Shown here piece by piece: positions 35,294 to 44,453 of a stretch of DNA of 64,000 bases. The first letter of the stretch is position 1; each line of letters begins with the position of its first letter. This DNA comes from Heliobacterium mobile (lineage in GTDB: Bacteria > Bacillota > Desulfitobacteriia > Heliobacteriales > Heliobacteriaceae): assembly GCF_009720735.1 (NCBI RefSeq), contig NZ_WNKU01000019.1, positions 1 to 64,000 on the forward strand, given 5' to 3'. Below the pieces are notes generated by a model. The model searched no databases. It was given only the letters and a program-made list of their open reading frames with translations, and had not been told where the DNA came from. Position numbers and translations under genes: made by a program.

Positions 35294-36379
35294 ATGGACT
35301 ATTCCGGTATGAAAGCAACGATTCAACGGGACGTTTACGCTTCTGTTTATGTGATATTTGGTGATGAACCTTTTTTGATGCAAGAACTGCTGGACGAACT
35401 GCTGCGAAGCTTTACGGAAAAGCCTGGCGGGGAGTTTAACGTCGACCGCCTAGAAGGCGACCTTTCGGCAGAAAGCGTGGTAGAAATGGCTCAGGCTCCA
35501 CCGTTTATGGCCGATCGGCGGTTGGTGATCGTTCGAGACTTTACCCTGTTGAAGGCGGGAAAAGGTTCAGAATCGACAGAAGGGGATAGTTCCCCCTCGA
35601 AAGGAAAAGGGGGAGCTGCCAAATCAAAAGGGGCCGAACCGGAAGTGCCGTTGACGAATTACTTGCAAAACCCGAGCCCGACGACCTGCCTCATTTTTTA
35701 CTCACCTTCCGGTGTGGACAAGCGAAAACGCCTTTATAAGGCCATCGAGAAAACTGGACATACCGTTGAGATCAAAAAGCCAACGGGTGTCGAAGTCGAA
35801 GCCTGGGCTGCCCAGCGAGCCCGAACGATCGGACTGCCCTTTGAGCCGGAGGCCCTATCGATGCTCATCGAACGTACTGGCGAAGACATCGGGCAGATCG
35901 CCTTGGAAATGGACAAGCTCTATACTTTTTTAGGGGAACCAACGGCACAACGCCGAGTCACTCGGGAACGAGTTCGCCGTCTGGTGCCAGCGACACCGGA
36001 AGACAATATTTTCGCGATCGCCGACTCCTTGGGAGATCGGCGAATCGATCGGGCGTTGACGATTGCCCGAGACGTCATCCGCCAAGGGCAGCATCCCATC
36101 CCTTTGCTGTTCCTGATCTTGCGCCATGTTCGCCAACTGCTTCGCTTGAAAGAACTGATGGCAGCAGGTGTGCGTAAAAACGATTGGGGAAAGGAACTGA
36201 AGCTTCCGCTCGGTGTTATTCGCAAGCTCGAGAGCCAAGCGGGACGCTTTCAGACGGACGATTTATACCGCCTCTATCACCGACTGACAGAGGCCGATGT
36301 AGCCATCAAGACTGGTGCCGGTGAGGCAAAGCAGACATTGGAACTTTGTTTGCTCGCTTTCGGTAACGATAGGAAATGA
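35294..36379 (+). CDS. holA: DNA polymerase III subunit delta
   Basis: 361 residues. The clamp-loader delta subunit opens the sliding clamp. YVIFGDEPFLMQELLDELL at the start and VEAWAAQRARTIGLPFEPEA further on are typical; helix VTRERVRRLVPATPEDNIFAI leads to the C-terminal domain. A low-complexity insert (Ser/Lys/Gly-rich, about residues 92-120) interrupts the first domain. ATG at 35294 has GGAGGGT six bases upstream. Confidence 0.93.
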   Translation: MDYSGMKATIQRDVYASVYVIFGDEPFLMQELLDELLRSFTEKPGGEFNVDRLEGDLSAESVVEMAQAPPFMADRRLVIVRDFTLLKAGKGSESTEGDSSPSKGKGGAAKSKGAEPEVPLTNYLQNPSPTTCLIFYSPSGVDKRKRLYKAIEKTGHTVEIKKPTGVEVEAWAAQRARTIGLPFEPEALSMLIERTGEDIGQIALEMDKLYTFLGEPTAQRRVTRERVRRLVPATPEDNIFAIADSLGDRRIDRALTIARDVIRQGQHPIPLLFLILRHVRQLLRLKELMAAGVRKNDWGKELKLPLGVIRKLESQAGRFQTDDLYRLYHRLTEADVAIKTGAGEAKQTLELCLLAFGNDRK

Positions 36380-36383
36380 AAAA

Positions 36384-36414
36384 AAGAGAGACCAGGATGG
36401 ACCTGGTCTCTCTT
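36384..36414. terminator. Bidirectional terminator between holA and rpsT
   Basis: AAGAGAGACCAGG and CCTGGTCTCTCTT around five bases, with A runs on the left that give T runs for the minus strand. Confidence 0.93.
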
Positions 36415-36437
36415 GAGTAGCCATGAGCAAGTTTATG

Positions 36438-36710
36438 TTAAACAGCCTTGGCTTTGGAATTAAATCTTTTGGTGATGCGGGATTTTTTGCGGGAGGCCGT
36501 GTTCTTGTGAATCAGGCCTTTGGCAGAAGCTTTGTCTAGAGCTCGGACAGCCTTGGCAAGTGCAGCACGAGCATTGTCCATATTGGCGGAAGCCAGAGCT
36601 TCTTCAAAACGTTTCAAAGTCGTACGCAGGGCGGAACGAGCCGAAGCGTTTTTCAGGGTGCGCTCCCGAGCAATTTTAACTCGCTTCATCGCCGATTTGA
36701 TATTGGGCAT
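36438..36710 (-). CDS. rpsT: Ribosomal protein bS20
   Basis: 90 residues starting MPNIKSAMKRV. The basic helical pattern and KNTASRKKSRITKRFNS near the end are diagnostic for S20 of the small subunit. AAGGAGGTGAGA precedes the ATG. A promoter lies 32 bases upstream. Its position opposite holA is common in Firmicutes. Confidence 0.97.
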   Translation of the reverse strand: MPNIKSAMKRVKIARERTLKNASARSALRTTLKRFEEALASANMDNARAALAKAVRALDKASAKGLIHKNTASRKKSRITKRFNSKAKAV

Positions 36711-36741
36711 ACTCTCACCTCCTTGCCACTCAACAAAGGAT

Positions 36742-36770
36742 ATTTTACCACGATGATCTTGCAGATGCAA
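36742..36770 (-). promoter_or_regulatory. rpsT promoter
   Basis: TTGCAT and TAAAAT on the minus strand, 17 bases apart. Confidence 0.65.
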
Positions 36771-36874
36771 GAAATAGTTTACCATTTCTATAGGACTATA
36801 TCACGGTAAGTATGTTTTTCTTTCCTCCGGCGATACTACAAAGGAATCCTGTCAAAAAGGAGGAAGAGCGAACC

Positions 36875-37228
36875 GTGATAGGTTTAGTCGTCCGTTTTCT
36901 CGTCTCTGCCGTCGTACTGCTGGTGGCCAGCTGGTTTATTCCTGATTTCGTTGTTAACGGATTTACGGGTGCCGTCGTGGCCGCTTTGGTCATTGCTTTG
37001 CTTGGCTATGCCGTAGAAGCTCTATTTGGCGACCGCATCACCAATATGCACCGGGGAATCGTAGGCTTCCTCGTATCGGCGGCGGTCATCTGGGTGAGCC
37101 AGTTGCTGGTTCCAAACGCCATTAAAGTGGGCTTGTTTGGAGCTTTGTTGTCGGCCCTCGTCATCGGCATCGCCGATGCTGTCGTTCCGACGCCGCTCAG
37201 TCCAAAAGCGCTGCAAGGCAAGCGCTAA
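36875..37228 (+). CDS. Phage holin family 4-like membrane protein
   Basis: 117 residues with four hydrophobic segments. It looks like a PF04020-type small membrane protein (labelled phage holin family 4), which in Firmicutes often lies near spoIIP, as here. FGDRITNMHRGIVGFLVSA links the two halves. A lytic role is not established for chromosomal members. The GTG start has AAAGGAGG about eleven bases upstream. Confidence 0.8.
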   Translation: MIGLVVRFLVSAVVLLVASWFIPDFVVNGFTGAVVAALVIALLGYAVEALFGDRITNMHRGIVGFLVSAAVIWVSQLLVPNAIKVGLFGALLSALVIGIADAVVPTPLSPKALQGKR

Positions 37229-37314
37229 GAACTGCTTCGTTACCTGCAAAAAATTCATAGTTAAACGACCCCCGACATACCCATATATATTGGGAGAGAA
37301 GGGGGTTGTTTGCT

Positions 37315-38421
37315 TTGTTATTTAAGAGGACAAACCCATGGGGGCGCAGTCGACGCAGGCCCTTTTGGTTGGTCGTGCCTCTGTTGATTTTAGTCGTCGT
37401 AGGATGGCTTTGGCAAGGTGTACGCATCCATTCATCGGCTTGGGCCATCATTTCTCCTGGTGAGATCCTCAACATCGCTCTTCCACTGTTACGATTTAAT
37501 TCTCCTTCAGTTCAACCGACAGGCACAGACAACCGTTCTGCTATCCCTGGAGAACCCTCACAACCATCGTCTTGGTTTGAGAATAAAAACGACTATCTGA
37601 ATCGGATTCTGGAGGGCCAAATTCCCCTGCTTGGCGGCAGGGTCGATCCGACGGGAGGGACCTTAGCGGCGAAGACAGCGCCGAATCGGGGAAATGTGTC
37701 GGAAGTGGAAGGGGAAGATTATCCCGATGTGGATATTCCTCGTGAAGATCCTCGCGGAGAGGGAGCTACAGAACCGGATCATTCGACGGCATCGGGAGAA
37801 GTGATGCCTACCATTTTAATCTACCATACGCATAACGGTGAATCTTATGCTGCCTCAGGCGGCGAAGCCAGAAAAGAGGGACAAAACGGCGGCGTTTTCA
37901 ACGTGGGGACTCGAATGACCGATCGTTTGGAACAATGGAAAGATAAATACGGTATTGCCGTAGAGCATTCGTCACGGATTCACGATGCACCATCGTACAA
38001 TCTCGCCTATAACGAATCGAGAAAAACAGTCCTCGAGTTTTTACAGAAATATCCCAATCCCCTCGCTTTGATCGATCTCCACCGTGATGCCTTGCCCACG
38101 CGAGAAACCGTCACGATCAGTAACAAGACCGCCGCTAAAATACTGCTTGTGATAGGCACAGATCAGCGGGCACCCCATCCCCACTGGAAAGACAATCTGC
38201 GTTTTGCTGAAAAGATACAGAGCAAACTGGATGAGTTGTATCCCGGGTTGTGCAAGGGTGTCGTCACCAAGTCCGGTCGTTACCATCAACAGATGCATCC
38301 ACGTGCCGTGCTGGTTGAAATTGGCAGCGATCAAAATTCTACGAAGGAAGCGGAGACGGCAGGGGATATGTTTGCCGTCGCCCTGATGGAGGTCCTTAAG
38401 GAGGAAAATCTGATAAAATGA
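37315..38421 (+). CDS. spoIIP: Stage II sporulation protein P
   Basis: About 368 residues. One N-terminal membrane segment (FWLVVPLLILVVVGWLW), a variable linker, then the SpoIIP amidase domain with IYHTHNGESY, IDLHRDALPTRET and VLVEIGSDQNS carrying the zinc ligands. SpoIIP cuts peptidoglycan stem peptides during engulfment with SpoIID and SpoIIM. TTG at 37315 lies eight bases after GAAGGGGG; TTG at 37306 touches that site. Confidence 0.95.
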   Translation: MLFKRTNPWGRSRRRPFWLVVPLLILVVVGWLWQGVRIHSSAWAIISPGEILNIALPLLRFNSPSVQPTGTDNRSAIPGEPSQPSSWFENKNDYLNRILEGQIPLLGGRVDPTGGTLAAKTAPNRGNVSEVEGEDYPDVDIPREDPRGEGATEPDHSTASGEVMPTILIYHTHNGESYAASGGEARKEGQNGGVFNVGTRMTDRLEQWKDKYGIAVEHSSRIHDAPSYNLAYNESRKTVLEFLQKYPNPLALIDLHRDALPTRETVTISNKTAAKILLVIGTDQRAPHPHWKDNLRFAEKIQSKLDELYPGLCKGVVTKSGRYHQQMHPRAVLVEIGSDQNSTKEAETAGDMFAVALMEVLKEENLIK

Positions 38422-38512
38422 CCGGTTTGAGAAAAAAGGTTGCCAAAGCTAAAAATACTAATACAATAGGGAAGGGAAGTGGGACAACCGTTTCGTAAAG
38501 GAGAGTCGGGGA

Positions 38513-40105
38513 ATGAACCAAAAACCGGAAGAAGGCCAAAAACCCGATGGCGGCGGCCAGCGAATTGCGAAAGCGGCCGGGTCGATCATGTTGGCGATGT
38601 TCATTTCCCGGATTTTGGGTTTTGTTCGTGAAGCGGTCATCGGGGCCAAATTTGGTCAGAACGGAGTGACCGATTCATATATTGCGGCCTTTGCACTGCC
38701 GGACTTTTTATATTTTCTCTTGGTGGGGGGCGCCCTTTCGACGGCTTTCATCCCTGTCTTTTCGTCTTATGTGGCGACAGACAAGGAGAGGGACGGCTGG
38801 GTAGTCGCGTCGACCTTTATCAATGCGATGATTTTGCTGTTGGGGATCGGGGTCATCTTCGGAGAAATCTTCACGCCCCAGTTGATTCCACTTGTTGCCT
38901 ATGATTTCAAAGGTGAGACGCTAGAGCGGACGATCTTTTTAACACGAATCATGTTCCCATCGGTATTGTTCACGGGCTTGGCTGGGCTCGCGATGGGTGT
39001 CCTCAACTCATACCAGCATTTTCTCATGCCCTCTATCGGAGCGATTTTATATAACGCCGTCATCATCATCTGCGGATACTTTCTGTCGGATCGTTTTGGT
39101 ATTGCCGCCTTCTCGATCGGTGTGGTGTTGGGAGCATTGACCAACTTTATCGTGCAGGTTCCCATGTTGATGAAAATCGGGCTTCGTTACCAGATGACCA
39201 TGGATTTGAATCACCCTGGTGTGCGCCGGATCGCCAAGTTGATGATCCCGGCTCTTATCGGTCTATCTATCGGTCAAATCCAAGATATTGTGAACCAGAA
39301 CCTGGCGTCGGCGCTGGAGCCCGGATCGATTACGGCGCTGCGATTTGCCAACCGACTCATGCAGCTTCCTTTGGGTGTATTTGCCATCGCCATTTCGGTG
39401 GCCATATTTCCGACGTTGACGAGCACAGCTGCTCGACGGGAATGGACAGATTTCCGGAAAAACCTCTCCTTAGGGTTGCGCACGGTAATTTATATCACCT
39501 TACCGGCCGCTGTCGGGATGACCGTCTTGCGGGTGCCTATTGTGCAAGTCCTCTTTGAGCGAGATAACTTCACCCATGAGGCCACCTTAGCGACGGCATC
39601 AGTGTTGCTCTTTTTCCTCTTGGGACTTTTTGCTCAAGGTGCGAACCAGATGTTGCCCCGGGTATTCTATGCGCTGCAAAAGCCGCAGATTCCAGTTCGA
39701 GTCAGTGCCATTGTGCTGGTGATCAACACAGCCGTGAGCCTGATTTTGATTCCTTACATGGGCGCCGAAGGTCTCGCCTTGGCCTTTTCCTTAAGTGCCT
39801 TCCTCGCCTATGGGCTTTTCTTAGTTCTCGCTCGAAAAGCCCTTCGATCCATCGATGGGAAGCATCTTCTGTTTTCGTTATTAAAGACCACTGCCGCCTC
39901 GGTCATCATGGGCGCTGTGATTTGGGTTATCTTGCGGTTTGCCCCTCTGGTCGTCGATCTCTCCACCAAGATAGGCCAAGTGAGCCTGCTCATCGTGACA
40001 GTCCTGGTCGGTGCTGTTGTCTATGGCGCGTCTACTATGGCGATGCGGATGGAAGAAGCTCAGATGGTCTCTCGTGCCTTTTTGAGTCGCTTTACCGGCC
40101 GGTAA
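38513..40105 (+). CDS. murJ: Lipid II flippase MurJ
   Basis: 530 residues with about 14 membrane segments. The MurJ signature is clear near the start: FISRILGFVREAVIGAKFG, then TDSYIAAFALPDFLYFLLVGGALSTAFIP-type residues. The conserved Arg and Asp positions of the central cavity are in these segments. MurJ moves lipid-linked peptidoglycan precursor across the membrane. ATG follows AAAGGAGAG. Confidence 0.95.
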   Translation: MNQKPEEGQKPDGGGQRIAKAAGSIMLAMFISRILGFVREAVIGAKFGQNGVTDSYIAAFALPDFLYFLLVGGALSTAFIPVFSSYVATDKERDGWVVASTFINAMILLLGIGVIFGEIFTPQLIPLVAYDFKGETLERTIFLTRIMFPSVLFTGLAGLAMGVLNSYQHFLMPSIGAILYNAVIIICGYFLSDRFGIAAFSIGVVLGALTNFIVQVPMLMKIGLRYQMTMDLNHPGVRRIAKLMIPALIGLSIGQIQDIVNQNLASALEPGSITALRFANRLMQLPLGVFAIAISVAIFPTLTSTAARREWTDFRKNLSLGLRTVIYITLPAAVGMTVLRVPIVQVLFERDNFTHEATLATASVLLFFLLGLFAQGANQMLPRVFYALQKPQIPVRVSAIVLVINTAVSLILIPYMGAEGLALAFSLSAFLAYGLFLVLARKALRSIDGKHLLFSLLKTTAASVIMGAVIWVILRFAPLVVDLSTKIGQVSLLIVTVLVGAVVYGASTMAMRMEEAQMVSRAFLSRFTGR

Positions 40106-40112
40106 ATGGGCA

Positions 40113-40141
40113 TTGTTCGCGCTATGTCTATCGGTTATAAT
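40113..40141 (+). promoter_or_regulatory. lepA promoter candidate
   Basis: A perfect -10 TATAAT with a weak -35 TTGTTC 17 bases upstream. Confidence 0.5.
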
Positions 40142-40185
40142 ACATTGGATATGTCTTTTTATTGGGCAAGGGAGGAACCAGATCT

Positions 40186-41991
40186 ATGGGAATGGCACAA
40201 GCCAACATTCGCAATTTTTGCATTATCGCGCATATTGACCACGGCAAATCGACCCTTGCCGACCGCATCCTGGAGTACACTGGTGCCCTTACGGCACGGG
40301 AGATGGAAGACCAGGTGCTGGACTCCATGGATTTGGAGCGCGAGCGAGGAATCACAATCAAGCTACAGGCCGTTCGGTTGCAATATAAAGCAAAAGACGG
40401 ACAAACTTACACATTGAATTTGATTGATACGCCCGGTCACGTAGACTTCACCTATGAAGTGTCCCGTTCCCTGGCCGCTTGTGAAGGGGCCTTACTGATC
40501 GTCGATGCGGCCCAAGGTATTGAAGCCCAAACGCTGGCCAACGTCTATTTGGCCTTAGAAAACGACTTAGAGATTATTCCGGTCATCAATAAGATCGATC
40601 TCCCGAGTGCTGAACCGGAACGAGTCAAGCAGGAGATCGAAGATGTCATCGGCCTCGATGCTTCTGACGCCGTTCTGGCTTCGGCCAAGTCCGGCATCGG
40701 GATTGAAGAAGTTCTCGAAGCGATTGTCAAAAAAATTCCGGCGCCAAAGGGCGAACCGGAAGAGCCGTTGCAATGCCTTATTTTTGACTCTTTCTATGAT
40801 ATCTATAAAGGCGCTATTTCCTATGTCCGTGTCGTTCAAGGAAGCGTGAAAAAGGGTTCGAAAATTCAGATGATGTCCACCGGTCGTACTTTTGAGGTGA
40901 CTGAGGTCGGCGTCTTCGCGCCGGCGCCTCGCCAGGTACAAGAACTGTCCACTGGGGAAGTTGGTTTCATCGTCGCCTCCATCAAGAATGTGAAAGACAC
41001 TCGCGTCGGCGATACGATCACGAACGCTGAACGCCCGGCGGCAGAACCGCTGGCTGGTTATCGCCAGGTGACCCCCATGGTCTATTGCGGTCTCTATCCT
41101 GTGGAAGGAGCTGACTATGAAGACCTGCGGGATGCCTTGGACAAACTCCGCCTGAACGACGCATCGCTAATCTACGAACCGGAAACATCCGTCGCCTTAG
41201 GTTTTGGCTTCCGTTGTGGTTTCTTAGGCCTTCTGCATATGGAGATCATTCAGGAGCGGTTGGAGCGGGAATTCGACCTGGATCTGATCACAACAGCACC
41301 GAACGTCATCTACCGGGTCAATCAGACGGACGGTGAAGTGGTTCTCGTCGACAACCCCACGAAACTGCCGCCGAACCAAAAGATCGAGTCTATTGAAGAA
41401 CCTTATGTAAAAGCCTCAATTATGGTCCCTTCGGACTTCGTAGGTGCCGTGATGGAACTCTGCCAAGAGAAGCGGGGCCTCTTCACCAACATGGACTACA
41501 TCACGAACCAGCGGGTCATGCTCGTCTACGAACTTCCTTTGGCGGAGATCATCTTCGATTTCTTTGATCAACTGAAATCGCGTACTAAAGGATATGCCTC
41601 CCTCGACTATGAACTGATCGGCTACCGTGTTTCCGAGTTGGTGAAACTGGACATTTTGCTGAATGGTGATTTGATTGACGCTTTCTCGATCATCGTTCAC
41701 CGTGACCGGGCTTATCATCGCGGCCGGGCTTTGGCGGAAAAACTGCGCGACCTCATTCCGCGGCAGATGTTTGAAGTTCCCATTCAGGCAGTCATCGGCA
41801 ACAAGGTTATTGCCCGGGAGACGATCAAAGCGATCCGCAAGAACGTCTTAGCTAAATGCTACGGCGGTGACATCTCGCGGAAACGGAAACTGCTGGAGAA
41901 ACAAAAAGAAGGCAAAAAGCGCATGAAGCAGGTCGGCAGTGTCGAGATTCCCCAAGAAGCCTTCATGGCTGTACTCAGCATCGATCAGTAA
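40186..41991 (+). CDS. lepA: Elongation factor 4 (LepA)
   Basis: 601 residues. G motifs: [25 protein letters not shown]. The LepA-specific C-terminal domain ends with [20 protein letters not shown] and the [14 protein letters not shown] segment. LepA assists ribosome assembly and can back-translocate ribosomes. The ATG at 40186 is used because GGGAGGA is upstream; an earlier in-frame start at 40162 lacks a site. Confidence 0.97.
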   Translation: MGMAQANIRNFCIIAHIDHGKSTLADRILEYTGALTAREMEDQVLDSMDLERERGITIKLQAVRLQYKAKDGQTYTLNLIDTPGHVDFTYEVSRSLAACEGALLIVDAAQGIEAQTLANVYLALENDLEIIPVINKIDLPSAEPERVKQEIEDVIGLDASDAVLASAKSGIGIEEVLEAIVKKIPAPKGEPEEPLQCLIFDSFYDIYKGAISYVRVVQGSVKKGSKIQMMSTGRTFEVTEVGVFAPAPRQVQELSTGEVGFIVASIKNVKDTRVGDTITNAERPAAEPLAGYRQVTPMVYCGLYPVEGADYEDLRDALDKLRLNDASLIYEPETSVALGFGFRCGFLGLLHMEIIQERLEREFDLDLITTAPNVIYRVNQTDGEVVLVDNPTKLPPNQKIESIEEPYVKASIMVPSDFVGAVMELCQEKRGLFTNMDYITNQRVMLVYELPLAEIIFDFFDQLKSRTKGYASLDYELIGYRVSELVKLDILLNGDLIDAFSIIVHRDRAYHRGRALAEKLRDLIPRQMFEVPIQAVIGNKVIARETIKAIRKNVLAKCYGGDISRKRKLLEKQKEGKKRMKQVGSVEIPQEAFMAVLSIDQ

Positions 41992-42014
41992 ATAATAACA
42001 GTAGGAATAGAATC

Positions 42015-43199
42015 ATGCCAACTGTACAACCTCTCAAACAAGGATGGGGAGTCTATATCCATATCCCCTTTTGCCGGAGCAAATGCGCTTATTGCGATTT
42101 TTATTCCCACGGGGCGTCGGAACAAGAACGGCGGGAATACGCTCAGGCGGTCATACGTCATATCGCTGGGGAAGCCGACAAATGGGATGGGGCTCATGGT
42201 CCGACAACCGTCTTTTTTGGTGGTGGTACCCCTTCTCTACTTCCGCCGGAATCAGGAAGGGCTATCTTGAAGCAGATTCGGCATACCTTCGGTGACCATC
42301 TTTTATCGGAGGTTACCATCGAGGCAAATCCGGGGACGGTGACCGGCCCCGATTTGCTCCAGTGGGTGAGAGGAGGCTGCAACCGCCTCTCGCTGGGGGT
42401 ACAAGCCTTTCAACCGCGCCTGCTGGCCTTTCTCGGCCGCAAACATTCCCTTGAGGATGTTCGAGGAGCCGTCACGGCAGCAAAGCAAGCGGGCCTGTCC
42501 AACGTGAACCTGGATTTGATTTATGGCATCCCCGGCCAGTCTATGGAGGACTGGCGGCTCTCTTTGGAATTGGCACTTGATCTAGAGCCGGCGCATCTTT
42601 CCTTATATAATCTCAAACCGGAAGCGGGAACACCTCTAGCCCTATGGCTAGAAAGAGGTTTAACGGGGGTTTGCCCGGAAGACCTGGAGGTGGAGATGTA
42701 TGAGGAAGCCCGTCGGCTTCTCCATTTGGCAGGTTTTAGACAATATGAACTGTCCAACTTTGCCCGGCCCGGATGGGAATGCCGGCATAATCTAAACTAT
42801 TGGCACCGTGGTGATTATCTGGGATTTGGCAGCAGTGCCGCCTCCGGTGTGGGGCTTCGCCGGTGGACCTGGGCGGCTGACAGTCGTCAGTATGTGAGGG
42901 CTCTCTCGTCAGGCTGTGACGTACCCATCGGAGACGACGAGATGCTTACACCGGTAGTCGCCGCAGAGGAAGCTGTCATGCTCGGTCTTCGGTTGACCAA
43001 GGGGGTAAACCTTCAGGAGGTCCTACGGCGATACGGCCTGGGAGAACGCCAGGGGTCTTGTTGGCATAAACTATCGACAATCCTCCATGGCAAAGGTTGG
43101 GTCGATTACGATGGTTCTCGGGTGAAGCTCATGCCGGAGTCCTATCTTGTCGCGAATGAAATCATGGAAAAATACCTAGGAGAAGAATCAGAGAATTGA
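42015..43199 (+). CDS. hemW: Heme chaperone HemW (radical SAM)
   Basis: 394 residues. Radical SAM motif CRSKCAYC (Cys20, 24, 27), FFGGGTPSLLP, and the HNLNYWHRGDYLGFG motif found in HemW but used differently in the porphyrin synthase HemN. HemW binds heme and delivers it to target proteins. The gene lies 23 bases after lepA, the usual order in Firmicutes, and before hrcA. Confidence 0.93.
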   Translation: MPTVQPLKQGWGVYIHIPFCRSKCAYCDFYSHGASEQERREYAQAVIRHIAGEADKWDGAHGPTTVFFGGGTPSLLPPESGRAILKQIRHTFGDHLLSEVTIEANPGTVTGPDLLQWVRGGCNRLSLGVQAFQPRLLAFLGRKHSLEDVRGAVTAAKQAGLSNVNLDLIYGIPGQSMEDWRLSLELALDLEPAHLSLYNLKPEAGTPLALWLERGLTGVCPEDLEVEMYEEARRLLHLAGFRQYELSNFARPGWECRHNLNYWHRGDYLGFGSSAASGVGLRRWTWAADSRQYVRALSSGCDVPIGDDEMLTPVVAAEEAVMLGLRLTKGVNLQEVLRRYGLGERQGSCWHKLSTILHGKGWVDYDGSRVKLMPESYLVANEIMEKYLGEESEN

Positions 43200-43234
43200 G
43201 AGACAGGTGTCTTTTTCACTAGGGAGCCCAAGTA

Positions 43235-43263
43235 TTGACAAGCGGCTTCCCCGGTGGTATTTT
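43235..43263 (+). promoter_or_regulatory. Promoter of the hrcA-dnaK operon
   Basis: TTGACA and TATTTT 17 bases apart, directly upstream of the CIRCE element. Confidence 0.85.
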
Positions 43264-43278
43264 TTTATCGTAAGACCA

Positions 43279-43305
43279 TTAGCACTCGTCGGTCATGAGT
43301 GCTAA
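43279..43305 (+). promoter_or_regulatory. CIRCE element (HrcA operator)
   Basis: TTAGCACTC, nine bases, GAGTGCTAA: a perfect match to the consensus heat-shock operator. HrcA binds it at normal temperature and represses the operon. Confidence 0.98.
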
Positions 43306-43325
43306 CAACGGGAGGTGCTTCGGGG

Positions 43326-44360
43326 ATGCAGATGAACGATCGTAAGCAAAAGGTTCTTTGGGCCATTATTCATGACTACGTATCCACCGCTGAACCCGTT
43401 GGTTCCCGAACGATTGCTCGTAAGTACAATCTCGGTGTCAGTCCTGCCACGATTCGCAACGAAATGTCGGACCTAGAGGAGTTAGGGCTCATTGAACAAC
43501 CCTATACATCGTCCGGCCGAATTCCCTCAGACTATGGTTACCGCTATTTTGTCGATTGCTTGATGGAACGGAAAGCCCTCGCCGCAGAAGAACTGCGCAT
43601 CATGCAACAGACTATGTCTGACCGGCTGCAGGAAGTGGACTATCTGATGCAGCAGGCGAGCGCGATCATTTCACAATTGACCAACTATACGGCCGTCGTA
43701 CTTGGTCCTCAAGTTGGTAAAACCACTTTTCAGCAGATCCAACTCATCCCGATCATGCCGACAAAAGCTGTAGCCGTCATTATCACCTCGGCCGGAGTCG
43801 TCGAGAGCAAGATTCTCGATATTCCCGAATCGCTAACGCCGGAGGATTTACAGCAAGTCTCCGCTGTGATCAATGAATCCTTGCGGGGATTGACCATGAA
43901 TCAGGTGAGAGCTTCCCTCTGTCATGAACTGGCGGAAACGTTGAAAAAGCAGACACAGGTGTTGAGCCAGTCTTTGGAGATCATCGACGAGGCTTTGCAT
44001 GCAGATAATGACGAACGAGTCTACCTGGGTGGAACATTGAACATCTTTAAACAACCTGAGTTTAAAGATGTAGATAAAATCCAAACGCTTCTGGGTATAC
44101 TAGAGCAGCATCATACCGTTCGAGAATTGCTGCATCACACCCCGGAAAGGGGTGTAAACATCACCATCGGTACAGAAAACAAACATGAAGGTTTTCGCAA
44201 CTGCAGCATGGTGACAGCGACCTATCATCTTGACGGTGAAGTGCTCGGTGTGATCGGTCTTGTGGGGCCGACTCGAATGGAGTATTCCCGATCGGTGGCG
44301 GTCATCGAAAGCTTGACGGAAAACCTATCTTTCGCTTTAAAAAGAATATTGAATCGATAG
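43326..44360 (+). CDS. hrcA: Heat-inducible transcription repressor HrcA
   Basis: 344 residues. N-terminal winged helix ([20 protein letters not shown]), then the GAF-like domain with [15 protein letters not shown] and the end [17 protein letters not shown]. It represses genes that carry CIRCE and needs chaperonin to stay active. ATG at 43326 has GGAGGTG eight bases upstream. First gene of the heat-shock operon. Confidence 0.97.
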   Translation: MQMNDRKQKVLWAIIHDYVSTAEPVGSRTIARKYNLGVSPATIRNEMSDLEELGLIEQPYTSSGRIPSDYGYRYFVDCLMERKALAAEELRIMQQTMSDRLQEVDYLMQQASAIISQLTNYTAVVLGPQVGKTTFQQIQLIPIMPTKAVAVIITSAGVVESKILDIPESLTPEDLQQVSAVINESLRGLTMNQVRASLCHELAETLKKQTQVLSQSLEIIDEALHADNDERVYLGGTLNIFKQPEFKDVDKIQTLLGILEQHHTVRELLHHTPERGVNITIGTENKHEGFRNCSMVTATYHLDGEVLGVIGLVGPTRMEYSRSVAVIESLTENLSFALKRILNR

Positions 44361-44375
44361 CGTTTTTGGGAAATT

Positions 44376-44403
44376 AGGGGCTTTTTGTCAAACGAAAGTC
44401 CCT
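44376..44403 (+). repeat. Hairpin between hrcA and the chaperonin gene
   Basis: AGGGGCTTT and AAAGTCCCT (one G-T pair) around a ten-base loop. It has no long T tract; it may be an mRNA processing or attenuation site. Confidence 0.45.
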
Positions 44404-44453
44404 ATTTCCCTGCCTATATTGACAATCTTTGATTTTCGCTTGGAGGAACCGTT